From Bacteroidia bacterium (GTDB lineage: Bacteria; Bacteroidota; Bacteroidia; SXHM01), in contig JAJVIC010000017.1 in NCBI GenBank assembly GCA_022072225.1, forward strand, positions 1 to 64,000: a DNA stretch of 64,000 nt, in the 5' to 3' direction. The notes under the pieces are model-generated. The model was not told where the DNA came from. It was given only the letters and a program-made list of their open reading frames with translations, and did no database searches. Positions 42,666 to 52,200 of this stretch are shown in pieces. The position numbers were made by a program, and so were the translations under genes. Numbering within the stretch: position 1 is the first letter of the stretch; each line of letters begins with the position of its first letter.

Positions 42666-45086
42666 ATGAAAATTTTTACAAAACTTTCAGCAGCTTTTAT
42701 CTTACTAACAGCCACGCTCAGCGCGGCTTTAGCTAATCCCACCTTACTTGAAAAAGGCGACATTTTGGTGTTGGCAGTAAATGCCGACAACGGGCTTGTT
42801 TCAGGAATTGCGGGCGAAGATGAGCTTAGTTTCGTTTGTTTTAAAAACATTACCAGCGGAACGGTATTCGAAATCACCGACAACGGTTGGGAGCGTCAGA
42901 ACCCAAATCAGTGGGGCGACAGCGAAGGCACTATTCGCATTACGCGCACAGGTGCAGATATTCAGGCAGGAACGGTTATTACTTTCCGTTTTGCATTCGG
43001 AAATTACTCGGCAATAGCTCCTGATAATTCATGGCTATTTACCGACCTGAATGGCGGAAGTTCTTTTGACATCAATAATGGTGGCGACCAGATTTTCTTC
43101 CTGCAAGGTGGAGCATGGACTAACTCTTCAGGAATGAATAATGCCAGCTATAACAACGGCAATGTAATTCATTCGTTCAGCACTGCATCTGGCTGGCAGG
43201 CCGATGGTTCTTCCAATCAATCCAACCTTTTTCCCGGAACAGATTGCTTTAGTTTTTCGGGTGCAGCATCAGACTTTTTAAAATACAGCGGATCACTTAC
43301 AGCAGCAACACAAAAAGAATGGATTGAACGCGTTAATAACAGCCTGAATTGGGAAGCATTTGCCGGAAGCACCGAGTTTGCTGCTTCAGGAATAAATTTT
43401 ACAGCAGGTCTTTCTCTTGCTCAAACTCCGGGAACTACTGTTTCAGGAAAATGGACCGGCAGCCGCAGCCGCGACTGGTTTGATTGCGCTAATTGGGACG
43501 ACCTTTCAGTTCCAGTGCAAAACACTGATGTATTTATCAATTCAGATGTTTTAAATACTGTTGAAATCTCAGCCGGAAATGCAACATGCGGAAACATAGA
43601 AATTGATGGGGGAGATTTAGTAATGAGCGGAACTGCAACACTCACCGTTGCGGGCAACCTTAGCATTTCAAGCAATGGTTCATTTAGCATGGAAGCCAAT
43701 CAACTGAATCTTTCAGGTAACCTATTGAATTATTCTGTTGCCAATTTCAATTCAGGCAGTTCAACTGTTCGCATCAACGGACCTGACCATGTAATTGGAG
43801 GAGGAAGTGAAACAGAATTCTATAATCTGGTTTTGAATGGCGGAAAAACTTCGCTGTATAACAACATAAAAGTTCTGAACAACCTGCATATTCAGAATGC
43901 AAGTCTTTCATTAAATACTATGACTTTGTTTATTGAAAACCCAATGAGCAATGCTATTACTACCGCTCAAAACGGACGCATCATCAGCGAAACTTATCCC
44001 GGCTCGTATGGTGTTGTAGATTGGAATATTGGTCACCGCACGGGGAATTACACTTTGCCGTTCGGAACCAATGAAACATCTTCAGCAGATTTAACTTTCG
44101 GATACAACATCAACTCTTTGGGAACAGGTGCTGTGATGGGCAGAGTTCAGTTTATCACCTACCCTACCAATGCACAAAACTATCCGCTTCCTGATGGTGT
44201 AAATCAACTCACCAATGCAGCAGGAAAGGAAGTTTATCATCGCGCAGTTGACCGTTTCTGGTTAGTTGAAAATAACATTGAAAATATGGCTTTCAGTGCT
44301 TACCCCCAGATTGAATATGTTTTCAAATACAATGATGCCGATTTAACTGATGGTGAAAATCATATAGAGAAAGACCGCTTGATTGTACGTGCTTACAATG
44401 AAGACACACACCAATGGACCGACTGGCTTACAAGCCCTGCTTTTTCACAGCCAACAACTAACACCATTTCCGTGGTTCTCGGAACTATTGATGATTATAA
44501 CGGCATCTGGACATTGATGGACGACAGCAATCCGCTGCCAATTGAGTTGCTGGCATTCAGCGCCAGTTGCCAGAATGACAAAACGGAAGTTCAATGGACA
44601 ACAGCATCAGAAACCAACAACAACTTCTTTACCGTTGAAAGAAGCGCAGATGCAAGTTCGTTTGAAGTGGTGAAAACTATTCCCGGTTCAAGCAACAGCA
44701 ATTACATTATAAGTTACACTGCAACTGATGACAAACCATTAGCAGGTACTTCATACTACCGCCTGAAACAAACCGATTACGATGGTTCTTCTCAATACTC
44801 TAATATTATTTCTGTTAGCTGCGGTGGTGCGGAAGATAATTTGAATATTACGTTTGCGACTACTGATGCGCAAGGCAATATTAATCTGAATGTAAACACT
44901 CCAAATGGCGGCAACTACATCATTAGCATTATTGATGCATCAGGCAAAACATTAATGAGTAAAACCGCAAACTTCGGAAAAGGCACTAATGCTTTATCAC
45001 TTGAAGCTAAAGTTGCAGCAGGTATTTATTTTATCAGTATCGGGAATGAATTTGATACGGTGAGCAGGAAGTTTTGGGTGAAGTAA
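42666..45086 (+). CDS. large secreted protein with T9SS sorting tail
   Basis: The ATG at 42666 (not the GTG six bases earlier) gives 806 residues with a signal peptide (1-23; LTATLSAALAN). The N-terminal domain (about 25-215) contains GDILVLAVNADNG and GTVFEITDNGWE, a lamin-tail-like sandwich common in Bacteroidota. A beta-helix-like domain follows (about 290-440), then the module VQWTTASETNNNFFTVERS and a type A tail ending RKFWVK. It is probably displayed on or released from the surface. Confidence 0.87.
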   Translation: MKIFTKLSAAFILLTATLSAALANPTLLEKGDILVLAVNADNGLVSGIAGEDELSFVCFKNITSGTVFEITDNGWERQNPNQWGDSEGTIRITRTGADIQAGTVITFRFAFGNYSAIAPDNSWLFTDLNGGSSFDINNGGDQIFFLQGGAWTNSSGMNNASYNNGNVIHSFSTASGWQADGSSNQSNLFPGTDCFSFSGAASDFLKYSGSLTAATQKEWIERVNNSLNWEAFAGSTEFAASGINFTAGLSLAQTPGTTVSGKWTGSRSRDWFDCANWDDLSVPVQNTDVFINSDVLNTVEISAGNATCGNIEIDGGDLVMSGTATLTVAGNLSISSNGSFSMEANQLNLSGNLLNYSVANFNSGSSTVRINGPDHVIGGGSETEFYNLVLNGGKTSLYNNIKVLNNLHIQNASLSLNTMTLFIENPMSNAITTAQNGRIISETYPGSYGVVDWNIGHRTGNYTLPFGTNETSSADLTFGYNINSLGTGAVMGRVQFITYPTNAQNYPLPDGVNQLTNAAGKEVYHRAVDRFWLVENNIENMAFSAYPQIEYVFKYNDADLTDGENHIEKDRLIVRAYNEDTHQWTDWLTSPAFSQPTTNTISVVLGTIDDYNGIWTLMDDSNPLPIELLAFSASCQNDKTEVQWTTASETNNNFFTVERSADASSFEVVKTIPGSSNSNYIISYTATDDKPLAGTSYYRLKQTDYDGSSQYSNIISVSCGGAEDNLNITFATTDAQGNINLNVNTPNGGNYIISIIDASGKTLMSKTANFGKGTNALSLEAKVAAGIYFISIGNEFDTVSRKFWVK

Positions 45087-45096
45087 TAAAAGAACA

Positions 45097-45146
45097 CTAC
45101 TTAAATAAAAAAGCCCCGAACTATCGGGGCTTTTTTATTTAAGTAG
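45097..45146. terminator. bidirectional terminator; also the end of the minus-strand gene
   Basis: A perfect 23-base inverted repeat (CTACTTAAATAAAAAAGCCCCGA and its complement; 45097-45119 and 45124-45146) around a four-base loop forms a terminator for both convergent genes. The last codons and stop codon of the leftward membrane protein gene lie inside the right arm. Confidence 0.9.
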
Positions 45147-46421
45147 TTGTAGATAAGTCTCAATATCCCAATCCCCTCCATAAAAGCAACCATCGTAATA
45201 ATAAGTCATATCAAAATTCAGATAGCAACAAAATACGATGAAACCATAAACAGCTACTTTATGATAGTTACTTTTCATATTTGATAACACAAATGCAACA
45301 GGAATTGCAAATAAAGGATAATACTCAACAAACGGACGCGAACCGAATGAACAACCAAAAGTCCAATCGTGCCAACTCGCAAATAAATAGCTTGCTGCAA
45401 AAAAGATAGTCATCACCCAAATTCCATTTTTCTCTTTTTTGCTAATCATATAAAAACATGAAGCAACTGACAACAACAATAAAGGTGAGTAAAGAAACAA
45501 ACCATTATTGGTACTGAACCAGATTTTTAATAGCTGAGGATTATTCCAGTTTACAAATCCTTCGCTTCCGTAGCTATAATGAAATAAACTTCCACTTAAA
45601 TTATACCAGTATATCAGTTGCGGAACAAGGACTAAACAACTAAGAAGAAAGCCAAATACAAGAATTTTTTTGTTCATATAAAAAAGCAACAACCGATCCT
45701 TTAACTCTTCCATATTTCCTGTGTTTAAAAACAAAGGAACAGACACAAACAAGATGTTGGTAGGCCTAATAAGAGCCGCTATTACAATGAGAAGCACAAG
45801 AATAAACAACGATTTTACAGTTAGCAGAGATATATAGCTTGCGGCATAGTAAAGCAAAGCCGAGCAAAGGAAAAAACTATAAACATGAGACATTCCCGAT
45901 GCATCAATTGTATAATAAAACAAATTGGTGCAAAGAAAAATGGCAAGCACTGTAAGAAATGAAACATAAGTGTTAAAATAATTCTGGAGAAAGCGACACA
46001 AAAACCACAATCCTAAACAACCATAAAAAACAGCGGCTAACATTATTCCATAACGATAAACGGATGAGAACCCATCGGGGGAATCATTAAACAATTTTGC
46101 AACAACATGACTTGCGGCAAAAAAGGGGAATTGCAAAAAGGCAACACCACTCGTATATTTTGTAATTACTTTATTGTTTACTGTGTCAATGGCAAAGCCA
46201 TTACCCGTGCGCTCAACTATTCTTTCAGGTAGCTTTAAAGCATCATTGTCATATATAAAATATAATGGCAGATAAACATAATACCCTGCTGCATCAGCCC
46301 AGATAACGCTTTTATAGCTATCTACCCTGCTGCGGCTATGTTTGTTAAATGTGAGAAATACGGAAACAGGAAGAATAAAAAACAAAATGCTGTTGCATAA
46401 ATGTTTTTTTATTAAGTCCAT
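45135..46421 (-). CDS. polytopic membrane protein, possible glycosyltransferase-like
   Basis: This 428-residue protein has about ten hydrophobic segments. The long loop after the first (about 30-95) contains WADAAGYYVYLPLYFIYD, which recalls the acidic first loop of GT-C-type glycosyltransferases and related Bacteroidota membrane proteins. The last 40 residues are polar. It could transfer a sugar on the outer side of the inner membrane, but no catalytic proof can be read. It converges with the T9SS gene and shares a bidirectional terminator that includes its stop codon. Confidence 0.7.
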   Translation of the reverse strand: MDLIKKHLCNSILFFILPVSVFLTFNKHSRSRVDSYKSVIWADAAGYYVYLPLYFIYDNDALKLPERIVERTGNGFAIDTVNNKVITKYTSGVAFLQFPFFAASHVVAKLFNDSPDGFSSVYRYGIMLAAVFYGCLGLWFLCRFLQNYFNTYVSFLTVLAIFLCTNLFYYTIDASGMSHVYSFFLCSALLYYAASYISLLTVKSLFILVLLIVIAALIRPTNILFVSVPLFLNTGNMEELKDRLLLFYMNKKILVFGFLLSCLVLVPQLIYWYNLSGSLFHYSYGSEGFVNWNNPQLLKIWFSTNNGLFLYSPLLLLSVASCFYMISKKEKNGIWVMTIFFAASYLFASWHDWTFGCSFGSRPFVEYYPLFAIPVAFVLSNMKSNYHKVAVYGFIVFCCYLNFDMTYYYDGCFYGGDWDIETYLQLLK

Positions 46422-46434
46422 TTTACAGTTGATA

Positions 46435-47895
46435 TTAATGCTGAATAAGCACTTTTCGTTGAAAGGAAAAAGTCGAGGATGTAAAATTCAGAAAATACAA
46501 CCCAGCAGGAATACTATTTATATCAAGTTCTACAACTTTATTGAACTGGTTCTTTTTAACCTGCGTTTTCAGTATTTCTTTACCTGAAATATCATTTAAC
46601 AAAATAAGAATATCACCATCCAACTCAGCCGTATTAATATCAGCAAAAACAGTGATTAACTGATCTCCCGGGTTTGGGTAAACGCTAATTTGATTAGTTG
46701 CTGAGAGGGAATTTTCTTTAACATCTATAAGAACATTACCTGTTGAAACTCCTTGATTATCTGATTTGAAGATATAAATATCCTTAGAACCATTTCCATA
46801 ACTCATTGTAGAACCAGCAAGAACAAACCCACTGTCAGAGGTTACCAACATTGCATTTGAAATATCGTCATTTGCACCTCCGTATGTTTTCCCCCATTGG
46901 TAATTACCACCACCATCAATTTTCACCAAACGATAATCTTTATTGCCTGCACCAATTCCCAGAACACTGCCTGCATAAGCAAAACCTCCGTCTGTAGTTT
47001 CTCTTATAGTAGCAGGTAATTCGTCACCAACTGGAGTACCAAGATAGTTTGAGAAACTCTCATTTCCTGCATTATCCAATTTAGCATAAAAAGCATATAT
47101 TTTTCCATCCTGATAATTCTCTGAAAAACCACACATAATTATTTTATTATCTGAGGTTACATCTACAAAAGTCCCTTCATCATTGTTCGGTGTTCCATAA
47201 GTTTTCGACCAAACCGAATCACCACTTGCATCTGTTTTAAGAATAAATATATCCTTCTCACCTGCTCCGTAACTATCGCTGTAACCGATTAAAACATAAC
47301 CACCATCTGTTGTTTGGGTTGCACGTTTTGCATTTTCCTGCCCTGCTCCACCATAAGTTTTTGTCCATGCAGTATCACCCGCAGCATCTGTTTTTATCAT
47401 ATACATTTGTTCGCCTTTGCCAAAACTAAAAGTTGTTCCTCCAATGATAAAACCATTGTCGCTTGTTTCTTCAACGGAATAACCAAAATCCCAGTCAGCT
47501 CCACCGTAGGTTTTACTCCAAAGAAAATCACCATTTTCATCGGCTTTCATCAGGTAAACATCATAACCGCCAAAATCACCGGCATCAGTAAGTCCGGCTA
47601 CAATAAAACCACCATCAGAAGTTTGCTGAACTGAATACCCTGCCTGTAAGTCTGAACCACCCGGAAATTTAAACCACTGAATAGCTCCAACGCTATCAAT
47701 CTTCAACAAAAAAACATCTGAATTTCCGGAAGGATAACTTCCGCTTGTTCCGGCAACAATATAACCGCCATCGGTTGTTTGCCAGATAGAACGGGCTTCA
47801 TCATAGCCTTCGCCTCCGTAAATAATTTCAAAAGTTATTTGCTGACTATATGCAACAAAAGGAAGCAGAAATAAAACCATCATCATTTTTCTCAT
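46435..47895 (-). CDS. secreted repeat beta-propeller protein with T9SS tail
   Basis: This 486-residue protein has a signal peptide (1-17, ending VAYSQ) and about eight repeats of the pattern D-YLLK-D-GD--W-KTYGG, as in delta-60/SBBP-like propellers, to about residue 385. A type A tail follows (VYPNPGDQ, then NDISGKEIL, final RKVLIQH). Its start codon overlaps the kdsA stop by four bases, so it may be translationally coupled to kdsA, an odd pairing of a surface protein with an LPS enzyme. Confidence 0.87.
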   Translation of the reverse strand: MRKMMMVLFLLPFVAYSQQITFEIIYGGEGYDEARSIWQTTDGGYIVAGTSGSYPSGNSDVFLLKIDSVGAIQWFKFPGGSDLQAGYSVQQTSDGGFIVAGLTDAGDFGGYDVYLMKADENGDFLWSKTYGGADWDFGYSVEETSDNGFIIGGTTFSFGKGEQMYMIKTDAAGDTAWTKTYGGAGQENAKRATQTTDGGYVLIGYSDSYGAGEKDIFILKTDASGDSVWSKTYGTPNNDEGTFVDVTSDNKIIMCGFSENYQDGKIYAFYAKLDNAGNESFSNYLGTPVGDELPATIRETTDGGFAYAGSVLGIGAGNKDYRLVKIDGGGNYQWGKTYGGANDDISNAMLVTSDSGFVLAGSTMSYGNGSKDIYIFKSDNQGVSTGNVLIDVKENSLSATNQISVYPNPGDQLITVFADINTAELDGDILILLNDISGKEILKTQVKKNQFNKVVELDINSIPAGLYFLNFTSSTFSFQRKVLIQH

Positions 47896-48704
47896 GCTAC
47901 CGCCCTCCTTACTTTAATTAGTTTTTCCAATAATGCTTCTAATTTATCCAATGCCAGCATATTTGCTCCGTCTGATTTTGCCTGAGAGGGATTGGGATGT
48001 GTCTCAATAAAAATTCCGTCAACACCTGTTGCTATTCCTGCTTTGGCTATTGTTTCTATCAGTTGAGGTTTGCCTCCGGTAACACCGCTTTCCTGATTAG
48101 GTTGTTGTAAGGAGTGTGTAACATCTAAAATAACAGGTACTCCAAAATTTTTCATCTCAGGTATCCCCCGAAAATCAACCACCAAATCCTGATAACCAAA
48201 TGTAGTTCCGCGCTCGGTAAGCATTACTTTGTTGTTTCCGCTTTGTTTTATCTTATCTATTGCGAACTTCATTGCACCGGGCGACAGGAATTGCCCTTTT
48301 TTAACATTCACAAATTTACCTGTTTTTGCAGCAGCTACCAATAAATCGGTCTGGCGGCAAAGGAAGGCGGGTATCTGTAATACATCTACATAGTTTGCAG
48401 CAAAAGCCGCTTCTTCTTCGGTGTGAATGTCTGTAAGCGTAGGAACGGAAAACAGTTTTCCTGTTTCTTCAATGATGCTCAGCGCTTCAGCATCGCCAAT
48501 TCCTGTGAATGAATCCAAACGCGAGCGGTTGGCTTTTTTATACGATGCTTTGAAGATGAATGGAATTTTTAAACGTTCAGTTATCTCTTTCACTTTCCCG
48601 GCAACTTCTTCAACAAGCATCTTGCTTTCCACCACGCATGGACCGGCAATAAGGAAGAAATTATTTTCTTCCAGGTGTTTTATATTGGGTAGTTGTGACA
48701 GCAT
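47892..48704 (-). CDS. kdsA: 3-deoxy-8-phosphooctulonate synthase (KDO-8-P synthase)
   Basis: This 270-residue cytoplasmic enzyme condenses phosphoenolpyruvate and arabinose-5-phosphate to make KDO-8-phosphate for the LPS core. The ATG at 48704 is preferred to a TTG four codons earlier. Motifs include FLIAGPCVVES, FKASYKKANRSR, then LTERGTTFGYQDLVVDFRGI and DVTHSLQQP. Its length is normal. The start codon is four bases after the MazF-like toxin stop, so its expression may be linked to that module. Confidence 0.96.
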   Translation of the reverse strand: MLSQLPNIKHLEENNFFLIAGPCVVESKMLVEEVAGKVKEITERLKIPFIFKASYKKANRSRLDSFTGIGDAEALSIIEETGKLFSVPTLTDIHTEEEAAFAANYVDVLQIPAFLCRQTDLLVAAAKTGKFVNVKKGQFLSPGAMKFAIDKIKQSGNNKVMLTERGTTFGYQDLVVDFRGIPEMKNFGVPVILDVTHSLQQPNQESGVTGGKPQLIETIAKAGIATGVDGIFIETHPNPSQAKSDGANMLALDKLEALLEKLIKVRRAVA

Positions 48705-48708
48705 GTTT

Positions 48709-49029
48709 CTAATCAAGTTTAAAAATCCTTCTGAGATTAATATTCACACTTTCCAACTCTGCTTCATCAACATTTCCAAGCTTTCCAAGAATTAAATCAC
48801 TATCAATAGTTGCCAACTTAGATAAGCGAATCAGCGATTCTTTTTTCAGCCCGTTAACGTCATCCGGCAACAAAAAAATATCTGTATCTTCTTTCCAACC
48901 TAATTGAGTAGAAATAAAGGCAACTGTTATATCTAATTTACTAACAACAAGAATCAATGCCGGTCTGTTTTTGTTTCCTGAAAGATCTGTAAACGGAAAA
49001 GGAACTAAAACAATATCGCCTTTGTTCAT
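48709..49029 (-). CDS. MazF/PemK-type toxin
   Basis: This 106-residue protein has the PemK/MazF landmarks near the start: KGDIVLVPFPFTDLSGNKNRPALIL, which is the conserved first strands and loop with RP. These toxins are RNases that cleave mRNA. Its start overlaps the stop of the upstream small gene by four bases and kdsA starts four bases after its own stop. Activity is inferred from family. Confidence 0.9.
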   Translation of the reverse strand: MNKGDIVLVPFPFTDLSGNKNRPALILVVSKLDITVAFISTQLGWKEDTDIFLLPDDVNGLKKESLIRLSKLATIDSDLILGKLGNVDEAELESVNINLRRIFKLD

Positions 49030-49253
49030 TTATATCTTTCCTTAAGATCATTAACAGTGTAAAGTTCTTCTTCATTTTGCAGGTAAGAGAATACTTTTGA
49101 TTCACTTACAATCTTCTCAATTCCTTTTTGCAAAATTTCTTCATCATACTTTTTCAGAATGTATTCTGCAAAATCTGCTACTGCCGCTGCCTTCTCATCA
49201 GGAATTTTGGATAATGCAATTATTGCTCTCTCTTTATTTGTTTCCTTTCTCAT
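49026..49253 (-). CDS. antitoxin partner of the MazF/PemK toxin
   Basis: This 75-residue protein has a helical N-terminal half (ERAIIALSKIPDEKAAAVADFAEYIL) resembling DUF2281-type antitoxins and an acidic, partly disordered C-terminal half suited to bind the toxin. It directly precedes and overlaps the toxin gene by four bases. Its fold can only be guessed. Confidence 0.78.
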   Translation of the reverse strand: MRKETNKERAIIALSKIPDEKAAAVADFAEYILKKYDEEILQKGIEKIVSESKVFSYLQNEEELYTVNDLKERYK

Positions 49254-49277
49254 GTTGAATAATTTTAATCAAATTTA

Positions 49278-50528
49278 TCAAAAATACCCGACTAAATTAA
49301 TATACGCACCTACTCCATTTGCTGCTTTGGTTATCAGCAAACCTTCCAGATTATTTGTTCCAAGATTTACTTTAAATGCTTTTCCGAATTGTTTGCTCAA
49401 GCCCAAACCGATGTTATACGTTCCGTACCCGCCCCATGCAAAACGGGTGTTAATATTAAATTCGCTTTTGAATTTATGCTCTGTACCTATATAAATATAA
49501 GGCGAATAATTAGCCGCCATGCGGTAAGCAAAACCTGCATTGATGTAAAAATTCTCTTTCGTTTTATGAGTATAACCCAGATGTATCATCGCAGGCAGGG
49601 GTGTAGAATAATCTATATTTTCTGTAATAAACCCCATATCGGTTTTAATAGAATCTGCATCAAGACTGTTGACTAAAGAATCACCTATATCAAACAAATT
49701 ATCAATGCTTAATCCTTCGAAACGGAGTGCTGTATCGTTATGTGTGCTTTTTGCATTTTGGTTCCAATCGATAAAACCAAAGTCAGAAAGTTCGAAGCGA
49801 ATAATGCTTTTCTGCCTTTCAATTCCGAGAAAAAGGTCGAGTGCTGCGCCATAGCCTTTCAGGTCAAAAAACTTTTTGTTGGAGTTGTCAGAATTCCGCA
49901 CTTCCAGTGCCATATCTACATCTATGTAGTGTCCGTCAGCATCTGTAAACACATCGCCTTTGCTAAGAAACAGGTTCAGATTTTGTTCACCTTTAAGGAA
50001 AGACAAACCGGCACCAAAACGCACTTTAGAATCGCCTTTATCTGAAAGAAAACTCATGCCTGCCTGAAGTTGACGATAGTTTAGATAATTAAAACGCGTT
50101 TCACCCAATTGCGCTGTTTGTCCTGCAAACTGTTTGTTTCCTGCAAAATAGGTTTCAAACAAATCACCTGTAAATAGAGCATCTGCATGTTGCCTGTTGC
50201 GTACAGACAGAAACCAGCTTATTGTTTTAGTTGAACCGGAGTCGGGATTATGAACATACCATAATCCATAATTCAAATCGAAACCCAAACGGTTTTTGTC
50301 TTTTGTTTTATCAAATACACTTTGTTTTAAATCCTGATCAATAAAATCACCACGGTAAAAAGTGTTGAAGAATTTTATGTTTACCGAACTTGAGTTTACT
50401 GCGTAATCAAAGCTTCCGCCCAAGGCTGATCCGGGTTTGGTTTCGGTAAAGACGGGTGAAAAGGTTTGAGCAACCGCAGACAGGCTAAGAAAAAGAAAAG
50501 GAAAAATATATTTCACGCAAAGGCGCAA
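49278..50528 (-). CDS. DUF5723 family outer-membrane protein
   Basis: This 416-residue protein has a signal peptide (1-20, ending SAVAQ), then a pattern of amphipathic strands rich in aromatic and Gly residues ending in GAYINLVGYF. The overall pattern, with GGSFDYAVNSSSVNIKF near the start and LGYTHKTKENFYINAGFAYR near the end, is that of Bacteroidota DUF5723 barrels. Its function is unknown. It lies between a lipoprotein gene and the toxin-antitoxin pair. Confidence 0.78.
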   Translation of the reverse strand: MRLCVKYIFPFLFLSLSAVAQTFSPVFTETKPGSALGGSFDYAVNSSSVNIKFFNTFYRGDFIDQDLKQSVFDKTKDKNRLGFDLNYGLWYVHNPDSGSTKTISWFLSVRNRQHADALFTGDLFETYFAGNKQFAGQTAQLGETRFNYLNYRQLQAGMSFLSDKGDSKVRFGAGLSFLKGEQNLNLFLSKGDVFTDADGHYIDVDMALEVRNSDNSNKKFFDLKGYGAALDLFLGIERQKSIIRFELSDFGFIDWNQNAKSTHNDTALRFEGLSIDNLFDIGDSLVNSLDADSIKTDMGFITENIDYSTPLPAMIHLGYTHKTKENFYINAGFAYRMAANYSPYIYIGTEHKFKSEFNINTRFAWGGYGTYNIGLGLSKQFGKAFKVNLGTNNLEGLLITKAANGVGAYINLVGYF

Positions 50529-50540
50529 AGGCGAAAAGTT

Positions 50541-52127
50541 TTAAGGTTGGTTAATGGTATAATTAAAGTCTGCAATTATTTTAATGTCCATCTTGTAATG
50601 GTCGTAAATCTTTAAAAGTTGAGGAGCCTGAGGAGTATCAAACACTATTTTAATGTTGATTTTTTTAGTACTGTTCAACTTTTCGCTGGTAGAATTACTT
50701 ATAGGCACATTCAGAGTTGACACCAGACTTCCGATGGTTTTAAAATTTGCATCAAGCGCTGGTGCTGCAATGTTGTTAAGCGAGTAAAGCGAATCGATTG
50801 CCACATTATTTTCGTCCAGCAGAATTAAGGTCATAGTTGCACTCAGCGGAAAACTGTTGTCGGCAATGATGCGAAATTCTCCGCTGTTTACTTTACTGCC
50901 TGCTGTTCCTGCATCGGCATTAAAGTCGAGTGTGTCGCTGAGTGTAAGATGATCGGAATAAAATGTCATCGGAATCTCGAGTTCAAGATTGGTTGTGATA
51001 TTGTTTTCGTAGTAGAAAAAATCATTGCCGCTGCTGATGTTTCCAAGCGGATTGAGTTTAAAATCCAGCGAATAATCCAGACGGTGGGGCAGGTTTTCAA
51101 TCAGCGCGCGGATGTTGGAGTTTGAATTATTAAAAACGTATGACTTAAATGTTGGCGTAACGTTACCTGAATGTATCCAGGCATCGGAAGCACGGGTAAT
51201 ATTGATGGGTGTGCCCATTACTTCATGCTGCAAATCAATGGAAACTCCGGTGCGGTCATTTACCGAAGTGATGTTATGAATTTCAACCTGACCGTCAGCG
51301 CCTATGTAGTTTTCAAGTGAGAGTGACAGTTTTACCTCTTCCAGCCCAATCTGACCGTCAATTATTTTTTTCAGAAAATCAAAATTGGCGCTTTCGTTTT
51401 CGAGCGAAAATTCGGGAGAACCGAAATAACCGCGTGCATATTGCGGAACAACATCCTGAAAAGTGTTGCTTACTGTTATAAAAGGCTGATTGGCAATAAT
51501 AGAAACAGCCTGACCATTTGCATTGGTACTACCGCCAAATGAGGTTACCAGTGTATTGTAAGAGTTTCCGTCTAAACCCCGCAGGTCAAGGTGATAGCCG
51601 GTAATGTCAATGGTTTCGGTAAGCGAAGCATTGGCTGCTACATTGCGCGTAATGGCAAAAGCAACTCCGTTAAGTGTTGCGCTTGGTATGGCGTAGTCAA
51701 TGGTAACGCCTGTAGCCAACGAGTTCTGAAACTCAACAATAATTTGTCCTGAGCGCACATAAGCCTCTACCAACTGGGCATCTTTAAGAGCATAACGGGT
51801 TTCGGTGTTTATGGTAATTAAATCTAGTCCGGGTTGAATGGTAGCACTCAGCGGCAATGAAAGCGCATTAACCACCGTTGTATCAGGAATAGAAAGCAAT
51901 GTATCAATTACCAGATTACTGAAATCGTTTACATATAACAGTTTGAGCGAACTGTCGGGATTAGATACCAGCAATGAATCATCTACCAAATCCTGAAGCG
52001 TCAGTGTAGTAGTAAGTACGGGTGCCAGCACATCAATATCCCACTCGGCATTGCCGGCATCTTGCTTGCAGGAAGGCAGCAGGTAACAGGCAGTGGGCAG
52101 CAGGCAGTAAAGAAGTAATTTCCGCAT
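50541..52127 (-). CDS. large lipoprotein of unknown function
   Basis: With the ATG at 52127 this is a 528-residue protein. The signal has the lipobox LLPSC (Cys20) and is made of translated heptamer units. The rest is rich in short beta strands, with many Thr/Ser/Asp residues and no recognised motif. The next gene downstream (DUF5723) starts 13 bases after its stop, so the pair is probably co-transcribed; both may act at the outer membrane. Confidence 0.78.
   Translation of the reverse strand: MRKLLLYCLLPTACYLLPSCKQDAGNAEWDIDVLAPVLTTTLTLQDLVDDSLLVSNPDSSLKLLYVNDFSNLVIDTLLSIPDTTVVNALSLPLSATIQPGLDLITINTETRYALKDAQLVEAYVRSGQIIVEFQNSLATGVTIDYAIPSATLNGVAFAITRNVAANASLTETIDITGYHLDLRGLDGNSYNTLVTSFGGSTNANGQAVSIIANQPFITVSNTFQDVVPQYARGYFGSPEFSLENESANFDFLKKIIDGQIGLEEVKLSLSLENYIGADGQVEIHNITSVNDRTGVSIDLQHEVMGTPINITRASDAWIHSGNVTPTFKSYVFNNSNSNIRALIENLPHRLDYSLDFKLNPLGNISSGNDFFYYENNITTNLELEIPMTFYSDHLTLSDTLDFNADAGTAGSKVNSGEFRIIADNSFPLSATMTLILLDENNVAIDSLYSLNNIAAPALDANFKTIGSLVSTLNVPISNSTSEKLNSTKKINIKIVFDTPQAPQLLKIYDHYKMDIKIIADFNYTINQP
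52075..52109 (-). repeat. heptanucleotide repeat in the lipoprotein signal sequence
   Basis: Five units in register on the plus strand: GGCAGCA, GGTAACA, GGCAGTG, GGCAGCA and GGCAGTA. On the minus strand they encode most of the signal peptide (YCLLPTACYLL). Confidence 0.75.
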
Positions 52128-52200
52128 TGGATTTTTTAAGGAAGCCAAAAATAGGGATTTATTTGCTCGCATTGCCTTAAAGAACAGAAAGCCGCTTATG

